A stretch of 64,000 bases of DNA from Eggerthia catenaformis OT 569 = DSM 20559. GTDB lineage: Bacteria; Bacillota_I; Bacilli_A; Erysipelotrichales; Coprobacillaceae. The position numbers were made by a program, and so were the translations under genes. The stretch covers positions 442,877 to 506,876 of the forward strand of contig NZ_KB446646.1 of the NCBI RefSeq assembly GCF_000340375.1. The letters run 5' to 3'. Positions 34,623-43,476 of the stretch are shown piece by piece. The notes under the pieces were generated by a model that had not been told where the DNA came from, did no database searches, and saw only the letters and a program-made list of their open reading frames with translations. How positions within the stretch are numbered: position 1 is the first letter of the stretch; the number at the start of each line of letters is the position of its first letter.

Positions 34623-35217
34623 GATGAATTTACCTAATCGCTTAACAAGTATTCGTTTATTACTGGTTCCTGTATTCATCATGATATATTTGTTTGATTT
34701 TAGGTATTTTAATATTGATGTTCCGGTTTATGATATCTTAGGAACAAGTTTATCGCTAATAGATATTTTAGCTGCAATTATTTTTGTAAGTGCTGCAATT
34801 ACTGATTATTTTGATGGCAAGCTGGCTCGCAGGAAAAATCTTGTAACAACATTCGGTAAATTTATAGATCCGATTGCTGATAAGTTGCTTGTTAATTCAG
34901 CTCTGATTCTATTAACATATTTTAATAGAATGTCTGTGATTGCATTGCTTATTATGATTTTAAGAGATACATTTGTTGATGGTATACGCCTAGCCTGTGT
35001 TTCTAAGAATGTTGTTCTTCCGGCTAGTATCTATGGAAAAGCAAAAACAATGACACAGATGATTGGTATTACTTTACTGATTCTAAATAATCCTGTTTTT
35101 CATTATTTTAAGATTCCTTTTGCATCAATTGTCATTTGGATAGCTGCTTTCATAAGTGCGCTTTCAGGAGTTGATTATTTTGTTAAGAATAAGGGCTATA
35201 TTATGGAGTCAATGTGA
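34615..35217 (+). CDS. pgsA: CDP-diacylglycerol-glycerol-3-phosphate 3-phosphatidyltransferase
   Basis: Makes phosphatidylglycerophosphate, the precursor of phosphatidylglycerol, in the membrane. The protein is 200 residues with about five to six hydrophobic segments. The CDP-alcohol phosphotransferase signature is complete: 'DYFDGKLARRKNLVTTFGKF' then 'IDPIADKLLV' (D-x2-D-G-x2-A-R-x8-G-x3-D-x3-D). It overlaps the rodZ end by eight bases and the next gene by one. An alternative ATG lies nine bases into the frame. Confidence 0.95.
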   Translation: MSKMNLPNRLTSIRLLLVPVFIMIYLFDFRYFNIDVPVYDILGTSLSLIDILAAIIFVSAAITDYFDGKLARRKNLVTTFGKFIDPIADKLLVNSALILLTYFNRMSVIALLIMILRDTFVDGIRLACVSKNVVLPASIYGKAKTMTQMIGITLLILNNPVFHYFKIPFASIVIWIAAFISALSGVDYFVKNKGYIMESM

Positions 35218-35678
35218 TGGAAAAGCTGGGGAAATTGTTGATTGAAAAAGGTTACTCTCTGTCCAGCACAGAGAGTTTTACTGTTGGCGGTTTTGCTTCT
35301 CAGATTGGTTTGGTACCGGGAATTAGTACTGTTTATAAAGGGACTCTTGTATCTTATCAGACTGTTGTTAAGGAACAGGTGTTACATATTAAGAAAGCTC
35401 TTCTTGACAGATATGGTGCTGTTTCTTCTCAATGTGCAGAAGCTATGTGTAAAAAAGGAGCAGAGTTATTTGAAAGTGATATATGCATTTCTTTTACCGG
35501 GAATGCCGGACCATTACCAATGGAAGATAAGCCGATAGGATTAATATATATTGGGATAGTCTTTTTCAATGAGATATTTATCTATGAATATCAGTTAAAT
35601 GGCAGTAGAAAAGAGATTATAGATCAGGCTATTCATATAGGAAAAGAAAAACTTTTAGAACTTTTAAGAAAAAGATAG
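35217..35678 (+). CDS. CinA C-terminal-domain protein (nicotinamide nucleotide amidase-like)
   Basis: About 153 residues, corresponding only to the C-terminal half of CinA (PncC family), which deamidates NMN. The N-terminal nucleotide-binding part of Bacillus CinA is absent. The active-site region reads 'STESFTVGGF' instead of the usual 'aES-T-GGl', and 'SFTGNAGP' replaces 'TGIAGP'. The YGAVS segment matches family 'hGaVS'. These changes leave the catalytic Ser/Thr ambiguous, so activity is uncertain. The gene still occupies the canonical pgsA-cinA-recA slot. Start: ATG 35217, with GTG 35214 also possible. Confidence 0.8.
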   Translation: MEKLGKLLIEKGYSLSSTESFTVGGFASQIGLVPGISTVYKGTLVSYQTVVKEQVLHIKKALLDRYGAVSSQCAEAMCKKGAELFESDICISFTGNAGPLPMEDKPIGLIYIGIVFFNEIFIYEYQLNGSRKEIIDQAIHIGKEKLLELLRKR

Positions 35679-35713
35679 CTCAAAAGAGTATAAACAAATA
35701 GGAGGAGCTGAAA

Positions 35714-36748
35714 ATGGCTAAAAAAGAAAGCAAGGCTTTAAATTTAGATACAGAAAATGAATCTGCTTTAAATGATGCGATTAAACAGATAGAAAAGAAA
35801 TTCGGAAAAGGATCTGTCATGAAACTGGGAGATCGTGTTGCGGTAGATGTAGATGTTATTCCTTCAGGCTCTTTAACTTTAGATGCTGCTTTAGGGATAG
35901 GCGGTTATCCTAAGGGACGTATTATTGAAATATATGGACCTGAATCAAGCGGTAAGACAACATTGACTCTTCATGCGATTGCTGAATGTCAAAAGCAGGG
36001 AGGAAAAGCAGCCTTTGTTGATGCTGAACATGCCATTGATCCGGTTTATGCAAAGAATCTCGGCGTTAATATTGATGAATTGATTCTCTCTCAGCCGGAT
36101 AGCGGAGAGCAGGCTTTAGAGATTGCGGAAATGCTGGTACGTTCAGGTGTTATTGATCTTATCGTGATTGATTCAGTAGCAGCTCTAGTTCCACAGGTTG
36201 AACTAGATGGAGAAATGAGTGATCAGAATATGGGCTTGCAGGCCAGACTTATGTCTAAGGCATTAAGAAAGCTTTCCGGAGTTATGAATAAGACCAACTG
36301 TACTGTTATTTTTATTAATCAGCTGCGTGAGAAGATTGGTATTATGTTTGGAAATCCAGAAACGACAACAGGCGGTCGTGCCTTAAAGTTCTATTCTTCT
36401 GTGCGTATTGAAATCAGACGCAGTGAGCAGATTAAAAATGGGTCTGATGTTGTTGGTAATAAGACAAATATTAAGGTTGTAAAGAATAAGGTAGCACCTC
36501 CATTTAAGACAACGCAGGTAGATATTATTTATGGAAAAGGCATCAGCCGTGATGGAGAAGTTCTTGATTTAGCTACTGAGAATGATATTATTGAGAAATC
36601 AGGTGCTTGGTATGCTTATCAGGGTGAAAAGATAGGTCAGGGTCGTGAGAATGCAAAAGCGTTCTTAGTAAGTCATCCGGAAATGATGAGTGAAATTGAA
36701 GGATTGATTAAAGCAAAAATGTTCGGTGAAAAAGAAATCCATGATTAG
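35714..36748 (+). CDS. recA: Recombinase RecA
   Basis: ATP-dependent strand-exchange protein and SOS coprotease. The protein is 344 residues. '[15 protein letters not shown]' starts the core, Walker A is 'GPESSGKTT', '[12 protein letters not shown]' is Walker B, and '[18 protein letters not shown]' is the loop 2/C-terminal signature. AGGAGGAGC precedes the ATG. The promoter is not obvious, and no LexA box was identified in the 35 bases upstream, so SOS control is not supported. A strong terminator follows. Confidence 0.97.
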   Translation: MAKKESKALNLDTENESALNDAIKQIEKKFGKGSVMKLGDRVAVDVDVIPSGSLTLDAALGIGGYPKGRIIEIYGPESSGKTTLTLHAIAECQKQGGKAAFVDAEHAIDPVYAKNLGVNIDELILSQPDSGEQALEIAEMLVRSGVIDLIVIDSVAALVPQVELDGEMSDQNMGLQARLMSKALRKLSGVMNKTNCTVIFINQLREKIGIMFGNPETTTGGRALKFYSSVRIEIRRSEQIKNGSDVVGNKTNIKVVKNKVAPPFKTTQVDIIYGKGISRDGEVLDLATENDIIEKSGAWYAYQGEKIGQGRENAKAFLVSHPEMMSEIEGLIKAKMFGEKEIHD

Positions 36749-36761
36749 GATTTCTTTTTTT
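36731..36761 (+). terminator. Terminator overlapping the recA stop
   Basis: A ten-base AAAGAAATCC/GGATTTCTTT stem with a seven-base loop is followed by Ts. Confidence 0.88.
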
Positions 36762-36766
36762 GCTGA

Positions 36767-36795
36767 TTGTAATTGAAAGCTAATTTATGTATAAT
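36767..36795 (+). promoter_or_regulatory. Promoter of rny
   Basis: TTGTAA (36767-36772) and a perfect TATAAT (36790-36795) are separated by 17 bases. The start would be near 36802. Confidence 0.78.
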
Positions 36796-36802
36796 AATAT
36801 TT

Positions 36803-36814
36803 GTGTTAAAACAC
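36803..36814 (+). repeat. Palindrome at the presumed rny transcript start
   Basis: GTGTTAAAACAC forms a GTGTT/AACAC inverted repeat at the predicted +1. A related half GTGTT-like AACAC recurs at 36818-36822. It may be an operator or a 5' stabilising hairpin. Confidence 0.4.
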
Positions 36815-36844
36815 GAATAACACTAACAATGGAGGAATGATGAG

Positions 36845-38395
36845 ATGGATATAACAATTGGTGTTATAATCCTCGTTTCTGGTATTGTTTTAGGTATGAT
36901 TGCATACTATGTTTTAGTAAAGATGAAAATCACTAAATCATCAAATGATGCAAAAAAGATTGTTGACGATGCAAATTCTAAAGCGGAGAACATTGTCAAA
37001 GAAGCGAATTTAGATGCTAAGACTCAGGCTTATGAATATAAGCTGGAAGCGGAAAAAGAAATTAAAGCGGAGCGTCTAGAACTCGATAAATTTGAAAATA
37101 AGCTCTTAGAAAGAGAACATAACATTGATCGCAGAGATATAGCTTTACAGGGTAAAGAAGATAATCTTGATCAAAAAGCCCAACAATTAGAAAAAAAACA
37201 GACAGAACTAGGAAAATTAGAAAAGCAGTTAAAGACTCAGATTGATGAAAAGATTGTTGAATTGGAGAAGATTGCTGCAATGACAGCACAGGAAGCTAGA
37301 GATGAACTTTTTAGACAAGTTGAGCAAAGAATGGAAAATGAGCTTACAGCTTATATTAAAGAACAGGAAGAAGAAGCTAAAAGCAAAGCATCCTTATATG
37401 CAAAAGATATTATAGCTGATGCGATTAATCGTTACTCTCAGGAAGAAGTAGTAGAGAGAACAGTAAAAGTTGTGTCATTACCATCAGAAGAAATGAAAGG
37501 ACGTATTATTGGGCGTGAAGGACGTAATATTAGAGCAATTGAGAATGCAACCGGTGCTGAATTAATCATTGATGATACACCGGAGGTTATTACTGTATCT
37601 TGCTTTGATCCGGTAAGAAGAGAAATTGCCAGACTTTCATTAGAAAAATTGATTAAAGATGGTCGTATACAGCCGGGACGTATTGAAGAAGTTGTTGAAA
37701 AAACTAAAAAAGAAATTGAAGAAACTATTTATAAAGCCGGCGAAGATACAATCTTTAATTTAGGTCTTTCTAAATTTAAGAAAGAAGAAATTATGATGAT
37801 TGGTAAATTAAAATATCGTACCAGCTATGGACAGAACGGTCTTCAGCATTCTGCGGAAGTTGCCCATTTTGCGGGAATCATGGCTGCTGAGCTGGGTTTA
37901 AATCAGCAATTGGCAAAGCGTGCCGGTCTGCTTCATGATATCGGGAAAGCTATGGATCATGAAATGGAAGGAAGCCATGTAGAATTAGGTGCTAAATTTG
38001 CCAGAAAGATGGGAGAAAGTCCGATTGTTATTAATGCGATTGCGTCCCATCATGGTGATGTGCCGCCTACTTCAGTTATTTCAGTCTTAGTAGCTGCCGC
38101 TGATACTTTATCAGCTGCCAGACCTGGTGCAAGAAGTGAAACAATTGAGAATTATATTCAAAGACTGGAAAAGCTGGAAGAGATATCAAAAGGCTTTGCA
38201 GGTGTTGATAAAGTCTTTGCGATGCAGGCAGGACGTGAGATTCGAGTCATTGTTAATCCTGAAAAGATTGATGACTTAAAAGCTCATAAACTTGCGAGAG
38301 ATGTAAGAGAAAAGATTGAGAATGAACTGACATATCCGGGTCATATTAAGATTACTGTAGTACGTGAAATTCGTGCAAATGAAATCGCAAAATAA
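36845..38395 (+). CDS. rny: Ribonuclease Y
   Basis: Membrane-anchored endoribonuclease that starts mRNA decay. The protein is 516 residues. One N-terminal transmembrane helix is followed by a long charged coiled coil (about residues 30-190). The KH domain follows with 'GRIIGREGRNIRAIENATG'. The HD phosphohydrolase domain has 'HSAEVAHFAGIMA' and the metal motif 'LLHDIGKAMDHEMEG'. GGAGG precedes the ATG. It lies between recA and ymdB, the usual order in Firmicutes, and has its own promoter and terminator. Confidence 0.97.
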   Translation: MDITIGVIILVSGIVLGMIAYYVLVKMKITKSSNDAKKIVDDANSKAENIVKEANLDAKTQAYEYKLEAEKEIKAERLELDKFENKLLEREHNIDRRDIALQGKEDNLDQKAQQLEKKQTELGKLEKQLKTQIDEKIVELEKIAAMTAQEARDELFRQVEQRMENELTAYIKEQEEEAKSKASLYAKDIIADAINRYSQEEVVERTVKVVSLPSEEMKGRIIGREGRNIRAIENATGAELIIDDTPEVITVSCFDPVRREIARLSLEKLIKDGRIQPGRIEEVVEKTKKEIEETIYKAGEDTIFNLGLSKFKKEEIMMIGKLKYRTSYGQNGLQHSAEVAHFAGIMAAELGLNQQLAKRAGLLHDIGKAMDHEMEGSHVELGAKFARKMGESPIVINAIASHHGDVPPTSVISVLVAAADTLSAARPGARSETIENYIQRLEKLEEISKGFAGVDKVFAMQAGREIRVIVNPEKIDDLKAHKLARDVREKIENELTYPGHIKITVVREIRANEIAK

Positions 38396-38420
38396 AGATA
38401 GGATTTTCCTATCTTTTTTA
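38394..38420 (+). terminator. Terminator after rny
   Basis: An AAAGATAGGA/TCCTATCTTT stem with a three-base loop is followed by Ts. Confidence 0.85.
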
Positions 38421-38433
38421 AAAGGAGTTTAGA

Positions 38434-39213
38434 ATGAATATATTATTTATAGGAGATATTTTTGGAGAAATAGGAAGAGAGATGGTTTCTGATTATCTTC
38501 CTCGGGTTAAAAATAAGTATCATGCTGATTTTGTGATTGGTAATGGAGAAAATGCTTCTCATGGAAAAGGTTTACTAAAAAAACATTATGATGAATTGCT
38601 TTTTTCCGGTGTTTCTATGATTACTATGGGTAATCACACTTATGCAAAAAAAGAGATATTTGACTATATTGATGAAGCAGATCGTCTTATTGTTCCTTAC
38701 AATAAGCCGAAAGCTTTGCCCGGTACGGGAAGTAGAGTGATTATATTGAAAGGTAAGAAAATTAGAATAACTAATTTATTAGGTATTACTTTTATGGATG
38801 GTCATGCTCAGAATCCTTTTGAGAGTATTCAGGATATTTTAGAATCTGATGAAAGTGATATACATATTATTGATTTTCATGGTGAAGCAACATCGGACAA
38901 ATTAGCTTTTGGATATTATGTAGATGGAAAAGTAGCCGCTGTATTAGGAACACATACACATGTAGCTACTGCTGATGAAAGAATTCTTCCTAAAGGAACA
39001 GCTTTTCAATGTGATGTAGGAATGACCGGTCCATATAATAGTGTTATTGGCTGTGAAGCAGAACCTATTATTGAACGTAATATAAAAGGAATTATGACAC
39101 CTTTTAAAGTTGCTGAAGCTCCCGGTCAATTTTTAGCAACACTGCTCTGTTTTGATGATAATAAAGTTAAAGAAATAAAGCGTATTCGTATTGATCCGGA
39201 TCATCCGCTATAA
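38434..39213 (+). CDS. ymdB: YmdB-like metallophosphodiesterase
   Basis: A 259-residue two-metal phosphodiesterase of the TIGR00282 family. Metal-ligand motifs are 'FIGDIFGEIGRE', 'IGNGENASHGKG', 'MGNHTY', 'IIDFHGEATSDK' and 'GTHTHVATAD'. B. subtilis YmdB hydrolyses 2',3'-cyclic nucleotides and cNMPs and interacts functionally with RNase Y, and it lies downstream of rny there as here. AAAGGAG precedes the ATG. A small membrane-protein gene follows on the same strand. Confidence 0.93.
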   Translation: MNILFIGDIFGEIGREMVSDYLPRVKNKYHADFVIGNGENASHGKGLLKKHYDELLFSGVSMITMGNHTYAKKEIFDYIDEADRLIVPYNKPKALPGTGSRVIILKGKKIRITNLLGITFMDGHAQNPFESIQDILESDESDIHIIDFHGEATSDKLAFGYYVDGKVAAVLGTHTHVATADERILPKGTAFQCDVGMTGPYNSVIGCEAEPIIERNIKGIMTPFKVAEAPGQFLATLLCFDDNKVKEIKRIRIDPDHPL

Positions 39214-39269
39214 AAATGATATGTTTGTATAATACTTAAGAGATATTTTTAATTAGGAGAAGATATCAT

Positions 39270-39680
39270 ATGTCACTAACAAAAGAGAATATAGTTTCAG
39301 TTTATCTCCCATTATTTTTTATGAGTCTTGCAATCACTATTTTTATAATGGATAGAAGATTGTCTGAAAGATTTCTTTATCTTATAACAGGAATTTTATG
39401 GGTAGCTGAGATTATAACATTTATTATTCAAAAATTGCTGCCTTTAGGATATGGGAATCAGTATCCTTATTTGATATTTCTGCCTTTTATATGGTTAATT
39501 ACCCTTTTTGGAGCTATTCCATTAACTATCTATTGTATTTTTCATTTTTTTCAGTTTCATGCCCATGACAATATTCTGGCAATGATTGGACTGATTATCA
39601 TTTATACATTACTTGCTTTATTTTCTATTTATTGTTTATTCATATTTATTGCCGGTATTCTTTCATTAAAATCAGGATAA
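39270..39680 (+). CDS. Hydrophobic membrane protein with about four helices, unknown
   Basis: A 136-residue protein, mostly hydrophobic. Four segments of 18-22 residues are visible: 'VYLPLFFMSLAITIFIM', 'FLYLITGILWVAEIITFII', 'YLIFLPFIWLITLFGAIPL' and 'MIGLIIIYTLLALFSIYCLFI'. No cysteine, metal or signal motif was seen. TTAGGAGA precedes the ATG, and a TATAAT at 39228 could be a weak promoter. No family recognised. It sits between ymdB and another unknown small gene. Confidence 0.6.
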   Translation: MSLTKENIVSVYLPLFFMSLAITIFIMDRRLSERFLYLITGILWVAEIITFIIQKLLPLGYGNQYPYLIFLPFIWLITLFGAIPLTIYCIFHFFQFHAHDNILAMIGLIIIYTLLALFSIYCLFIFIAGILSLKSG

Positions 39681-39736
39681 TTACTATTTATTTTTCTTTT
39701 CTTTTAACATATAATAAGTAAAAAAGGAGGATTGTT

Positions 39737-39988
39737 ATGGCTAAACATACTATTTTAATGCAGACTGCATTAGTAAAAAAATTAACTGATTTCTTTGATG
39801 GCTATACTGATGACAAGATTACTTCTTGTAAATATGTTAAAAAACAAGGTATTAAAGCTGTTTTTGAAGTAGAGTCAGAATTAAGTGCAGAGGATACTGC
39901 TTCGCATTTGAAAGGTGTATTTAAGAATACACCTGACGGAAAAGTATTATATTTTTCTATTCAGCCGGAAGGATTCTTTGGAAAATAA
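39737..39988 (+). CDS. Small conserved-looking protein of 83 residues, unknown function
   Basis: An 83-residue cytosolic protein with an apparent alpha/beta composition. 'ILMQTALVKKLTDFFDGYTDDKI' is a helix, 'KAVFEVESELSAEDTASHLK' a strand-helix unit, and the C-terminus ends 'DGKVLYFSIQPEGFFGK'. An AAAAAGGAGG site precedes the ATG and a strong terminator follows, so it is surely expressed. It looks like an HPr-sized protein but lacks the HPr 'TGLHARPA' motif. No family is recognised. Confidence 0.65.
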   Translation: MAKHTILMQTALVKKLTDFFDGYTDDKITSCKYVKKQGIKAVFEVESELSAEDTASHLKGVFKNTPDGKVLYFSIQPEGFFGK

Positions 39989-40012
39989 GGTCATTTAGAC
40001 CTTATTTTTTTT
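39982..40012 (+). terminator. Terminator after the 83-residue gene
   Basis: An 11-base AAAATAAGGTC/GACCTTATTTT stem with an ATTTA loop is followed by Ts. Confidence 0.88.
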
Positions 40013-40057
40013 AATTTTTTTGTTATAATGACTAGGCTAGAGAAAGGATGAAAAAAT

Positions 40058-41500
40058 ATGAAGGATTATAGTGAGTATTTTAGAGCACCTTCATTAAAGG
40101 ATGCAAGAAGAAGAGGAAAAGAAAGTGTTCAGCATATTAATGATGCTTTTGAGATTCCTATAGATATGACCGGAATTGGAAAGGGACACTATTATTATAT
40201 TCAGACTTATGGATGTCAGGCTAATGAGCGTGATTCAGAGATTTTATCCGGTATTTTAGAGATGCTAGGTTATAAATCTTGTGATGATGTAAAGGATGCT
40301 GATGTTGTATTGTTAAATACATGTGCTATTAGAGAGAATGCTGAAGAAAAAGTTTTTGGTAAAATAGGTTATTTAAAAGGCTTGAAAAAGCATAAACCTG
40401 ATATTATTTTTGGGGTCTGTGGCTGTATGACACAGGAAGAAGTGGTAGTAGATAAGATATTAAAAAAACATCCTCAGGTAGATATTATTTTTGGTACGCA
40501 TAATATTCATCGTTTGCCTCAGTTATTAAAGCAAGCTTTATTAGAAAAAGAAATGGTATTAGAAGTATGGAGTAAAGAGGGAGATGTGATTGAAAATCTT
40601 CCATCTATTCGAGCAAATCATTATAAAGCATGGGTTAATATTATGTATGGATGTAATAAGTTCTGTACTTATTGTATTGTTCCTTATACAAGAGGGAAAG
40701 AGCGTTCACGCTTAAAGGAAGAGATTATTACGGAAGTGATGGAATTAAAAGAATCCGGATATAAGGAAGTGAATCTGCTTGGTCAGAATGTAAATAGTTA
40801 TGGAAAAGATTTAGAGACTGATTATGGGTTTGCTGAATTATTAGAAGAAGTGGCTCAGACAGGTATTGAAAGAATACGCTTTATGACGAGTCATCCATGG
40901 GATTTTTCAGAAGCTATGATTGATATGATTGCTAAATATGATAATCTGATGCCATTTATTCATTTACCTGTACAATCAGGAAATACTGATGTCTTAAAAG
41001 CAATGGGACGTAAATATTCACGAGAGAAGTATTTAAAGCTGTTTGATATGATTAAAGAGAAGATTCCTAATGTTTCTATCACAACTGATATTATTGTCGG
41101 TTTTCCAAATGAAACAGAAGAACAGTTCTTAGATACATTATCACTTTATGAACATTGTCAGTATGATTTGGCTTATACATTTGTTTATTCTCCAAGAAGC
41201 GGAACACCGGCTGCTAAGATGACTGATAATATTGCTTTAAAAGAGAAAGAAGAAAGACTGCAAAGATTAAATGTAGCTGTTAATAAGTATGCACATCAGG
41301 CAAATGAAAGATTTAGGAATCAGATAGTTAAGGTATTAGTAGATGGTCCTTCAAAAAAGAATCCGGAAGTTTTATCAGGTTATAGTGAACATAATAAACT
41401 TGTTAATTTTAAAGGCAGAAAAGAAGATATTGGAAGGATTGTAAAAGTAAGAATTAAGGATATTAAGACATGGACATTAGAAGGTGAACAAGTTGACTGA
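40058..41500 (+). CDS. miaB: tRNA-2-methylthio-N6-dimethylallyladenosine synthase MiaB
   Basis: Radical-SAM methylthiotransferase that thiomethylates i6A37 of tRNA, after MiaA. The protein is 480 residues. The N-terminal cluster domain has cysteines in '[10 protein letters not shown]', 'NTCAIRENA' and 'GVCGCMTQ'. The radical-SAM cluster is 'CNKFCTYC' near residues 199-206, '[10 protein letters not shown]' follows, and the TRAM domain ends the protein. Its partner miaA lies 6 kb downstream. It overlaps ymcA by eight bases from the preferred start. Confidence 0.97.
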   Translation: MKDYSEYFRAPSLKDARRRGKESVQHINDAFEIPIDMTGIGKGHYYYIQTYGCQANERDSEILSGILEMLGYKSCDDVKDADVVLLNTCAIRENAEEKVFGKIGYLKGLKKHKPDIIFGVCGCMTQEEVVVDKILKKHPQVDIIFGTHNIHRLPQLLKQALLEKEMVLEVWSKEGDVIENLPSIRANHYKAWVNIMYGCNKFCTYCIVPYTRGKERSRLKEEIITEVMELKESGYKEVNLLGQNVNSYGKDLETDYGFAELLEEVAQTGIERIRFMTSHPWDFSEAMIDMIAKYDNLMPFIHLPVQSGNTDVLKAMGRKYSREKYLKLFDMIKEKIPNVSITTDIIVGFPNETEEQFLDTLSLYEHCQYDLAYTFVYSPRSGTPAAKMTDNIALKEKEERLQRLNVAVNKYAHQANERFRNQIVKVLVDGPSKKNPEVLSGYSEHNKLVNFKGRKEDIGRIVKVRIKDIKTWTLEGEQVD

Positions 41501-41816
41501 TGATATTGCTAAAAGAATAAATACTCTGCTTTTAGAAGTACCGGCAGTTAAAGAGTTTCAGTATTATCAGAATCTTTTAATAAAAAAAGGTTTTGATAAA
41601 AAAGAAGATGAACTAAAAGATATGCAAAAGAAGCTTCTTAAAGCTAAAGCTACAAATAGTTATGAATATGAAGAATTATATGCTTTTTATAAAAAGGAAT
41701 ATGATCATTTTATAAATCATCCTATTGTAAGCAATTATATGGCTTATAAAGAAGAAACGAATGATTATCTTTTAGAGATTGAAAGTATTATAAATAATGG
41801 ATTAAAAATAGATTGA
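41493..41816 (+). CDS. ymcA: YmcA (RicA)-like YlbF/YmcA-family protein
   Basis: About 107 residues, helical, of the YlbF/YmcA (Com_YlbF) family. '[24 protein letters not shown]' and '[24 protein letters not shown]' match the family helices. In B. subtilis YmcA forms a complex with YlbF and YaaT that directs RNase Y and affects competence, biofilm and sporulation regulators, and ymcA follows miaB there as well. The annotated frame starts at GTG 41484, but that codon is part of the AAGGTGA ribosome site. TTG at 41493, six bases beyond, is the probable start. Confidence 0.85.
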   Translation: MTDDIAKRINTLLLEVPAVKEFQYYQNLLIKKGFDKKEDELKDMQKKLLKAKATNSYEYEELYAFYKKEYDHFINHPIVSNYMAYKEETNDYLLEIESIINNGLKID

Positions 41817-41823
41817 ATGCTTA

Positions 41824-41852
41824 TTGACTGTTAAGATTTATTGTTTTATGAT
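41824..41852 (+). promoter_or_regulatory. Promoter of guaB
   Basis: TTGACT (41824-41829) and TATGAT (41847-41852) are separated by 17 bases, just after the ymcA stop. No PurR or guanine riboswitch element is evident in the short leader. Confidence 0.75.
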
Positions 41853-41883
41853 ATATCAAACAATCATAAAGGAGATAAGGAAA

Positions 41884-43392
41884 ATGGCATATTTTTATGA
41901 TGAACCATCACGTACATTTAATGAATATTTATTAATACCGGGATATTCCAGTGCAGAATGTGTTCCCCAGAATGTAAGTTTGAAGACACCTCTGGTTAAG
42001 TTTAAAAAAGGAGAAGAGCCTGAATTATCATTAAATATTCCTATGGTATCAGCTATTATGCAGGCTGTCAGTGATGACAAGATGGCAGTTGCTTTAGCTA
42101 GAGAGGGAGGCTGTTCTTTTATTTATGGATCTCAGAGTATTGAGTCACAGGCTGCAATGGTTAGAAAAGCAAAAAATTATAAAGCCGGGTTTGTAGTAAG
42201 TGATAGTAATCTAAGTGCTGCAAGTACTTTAAAGGATGTATTAGAGTTAAAAGAAAAAACAGGACATTCTACGATGGCTGTTACTGCTGATGGCAGCCCT
42301 AATGGTGAACTTCTAGGTATTGTGACAGGAAGAGATTATCGTATTTCTCGTATGCAGTTAAGTGATTTAGTGACTTCATTTATGACTCCTTTTGATCAAT
42401 TAATATGCGGTCATGCAGATATATCTTTAAAAGAAGCTAATAATATGATTTGGGATAATAAATTAAATGCATTGCCTATTGTTGATAATGATCATCGTTT
42501 ACTTTATTTTGTATTTAGAAAAGATTATGAATCAAGAAAATCTAATCCTCATGAATTACTGGACAGTAAGAAAAGATATGTTGTTGGAGCAGGTATTAAT
42601 ACAAGAGATTTTGCACAAAGGGTACCGGCCTTAATAGAGGCGGGAGCAGATGTTCTCTGCATTGATTCATCTGAAGGGTTCTCAGAATGGCAGAAGGTTA
42701 CAATTGACTGGATTAGAGAACATTATGGCGATAAAGTTAAAGTTGGAGCAGGTAATGTAGTTGATGGAGAAGGGTTTAGATTTCTGGCAGAAGCAGGAGC
42801 AGACTTTGTTAAGATTGGTATTGGCGGAGGCTCTATCTGTATTACTCGTGAACAGAAGGGAATTGGTCGTGGACAGGCGACTGCTACTATTGATGTTGCT
42901 AGAGCAAGGGATGAATATTTTAAAGAAACAGGTATTTATGTACCGATCTGTTCTGATGGCGGTATTGTTTATGATTATCATATGACTTTAGCCTTAGCAA
43001 TGGGTGCTGATTTCTTAATGCTTGGACGATATTTCTCACGTTTTGATGAATCACCTACTAGAAAACTAATGGTTAACGGACAGTATATGAAAGAGTACTG
43101 GGGAGAAGGTTCTGCTCGAGCAAGAAACTGGCAGCGTTATGACCTAGGTGGAGATAAGAAGCTTTCATTTGTAGAAGGTGTTGATTCTTATGTTCCTTAT
43201 GCCGGATCATTAAAAGATAATGTTGCTTTATCTTTATCTAAGGTTATTCATACAATGTGCAACTGTGGGGCTCTTACTATTTCTGAATTACAGCAGAAAG
43301 CTAAGATTACATTAGTATCAGCAACTTCAATTGTTGAAGGCGGAGCACATGATGTTGTCTTAAAAGAAAATACACCATCTTCAAATCAATAA
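41884..43392 (+). CDS. guaB: IMP dehydrogenase, Tritrichomonas-like subtype
   Basis: Oxidises IMP to XMP with NAD+, the rate-limiting step to GMP. The protein is 502 residues. The (beta/alpha)8 barrel is interrupted by two CBS domains at about residues 110-225. The catalytic loop is '[20 protein letters not shown]', with Cys319, and the mobile flap '[10 protein letters not shown]' contains Arg418 and Tyr419. The variant loop and the numbering match, from memory, the Tritrichomonas foetus enzyme rather than the common bacterial 'GPGSICTTR' type. ATG 41884 has a ribosome site; an upstream ATG at 41824 does not. It forms a single-gene unit between ymcA and mutS. Confidence 0.95.
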   Translation: MAYFYDEPSRTFNEYLLIPGYSSAECVPQNVSLKTPLVKFKKGEEPELSLNIPMVSAIMQAVSDDKMAVALAREGGCSFIYGSQSIESQAAMVRKAKNYKAGFVVSDSNLSAASTLKDVLELKEKTGHSTMAVTADGSPNGELLGIVTGRDYRISRMQLSDLVTSFMTPFDQLICGHADISLKEANNMIWDNKLNALPIVDNDHRLLYFVFRKDYESRKSNPHELLDSKKRYVVGAGINTRDFAQRVPALIEAGADVLCIDSSEGFSEWQKVTIDWIREHYGDKVKVGAGNVVDGEGFRFLAEAGADFVKIGIGGGSICITREQKGIGRGQATATIDVARARDEYFKETGIYVPICSDGGIVYDYHMTLALAMGADFLMLGRYFSRFDESPTRKLMVNGQYMKEYWGEGSARARNWQRYDLGGDKKLSFVEGVDSYVPYAGSLKDNVALSLSKVIHTMCNCGALTISELQQKAKITLVSATSIVEGGAHDVVLKENTPSSNQ

Positions 43393-43393
43393 G

Positions 43394-43425
43394 ATAGATA
43401 ACGGAATAGTTATCTATTTTTTTTA
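43394..43425 (+). terminator. Terminator after guaB
   Basis: An ATAGATAAC/GTTATCTAT stem with a six-base loop is followed by a run of Ts. Confidence 0.88.
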
Positions 43426-43446
43426 TTTCTTGTCTTTTATAAAATA

Positions 43447-43455
43447 TGTTATAAT
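43447..43455 (+). promoter_or_regulatory. Extended -10 promoter of the mutS operon
   Basis: TGTTATAAT is a perfect extended -10 box about 22 bases before the mutS start. No convincing -35 was seen. Confidence 0.65.
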
Positions 43456-43476
43456 ACACTGCAAGGAGCTGATAAC

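Noticed and set aside
39737..39988. Possible HPr phosphocarrier
   Set aside because: Length fits, but the phosphorylated histidine motif of HPr is absent and no sequence resemblance is visible.
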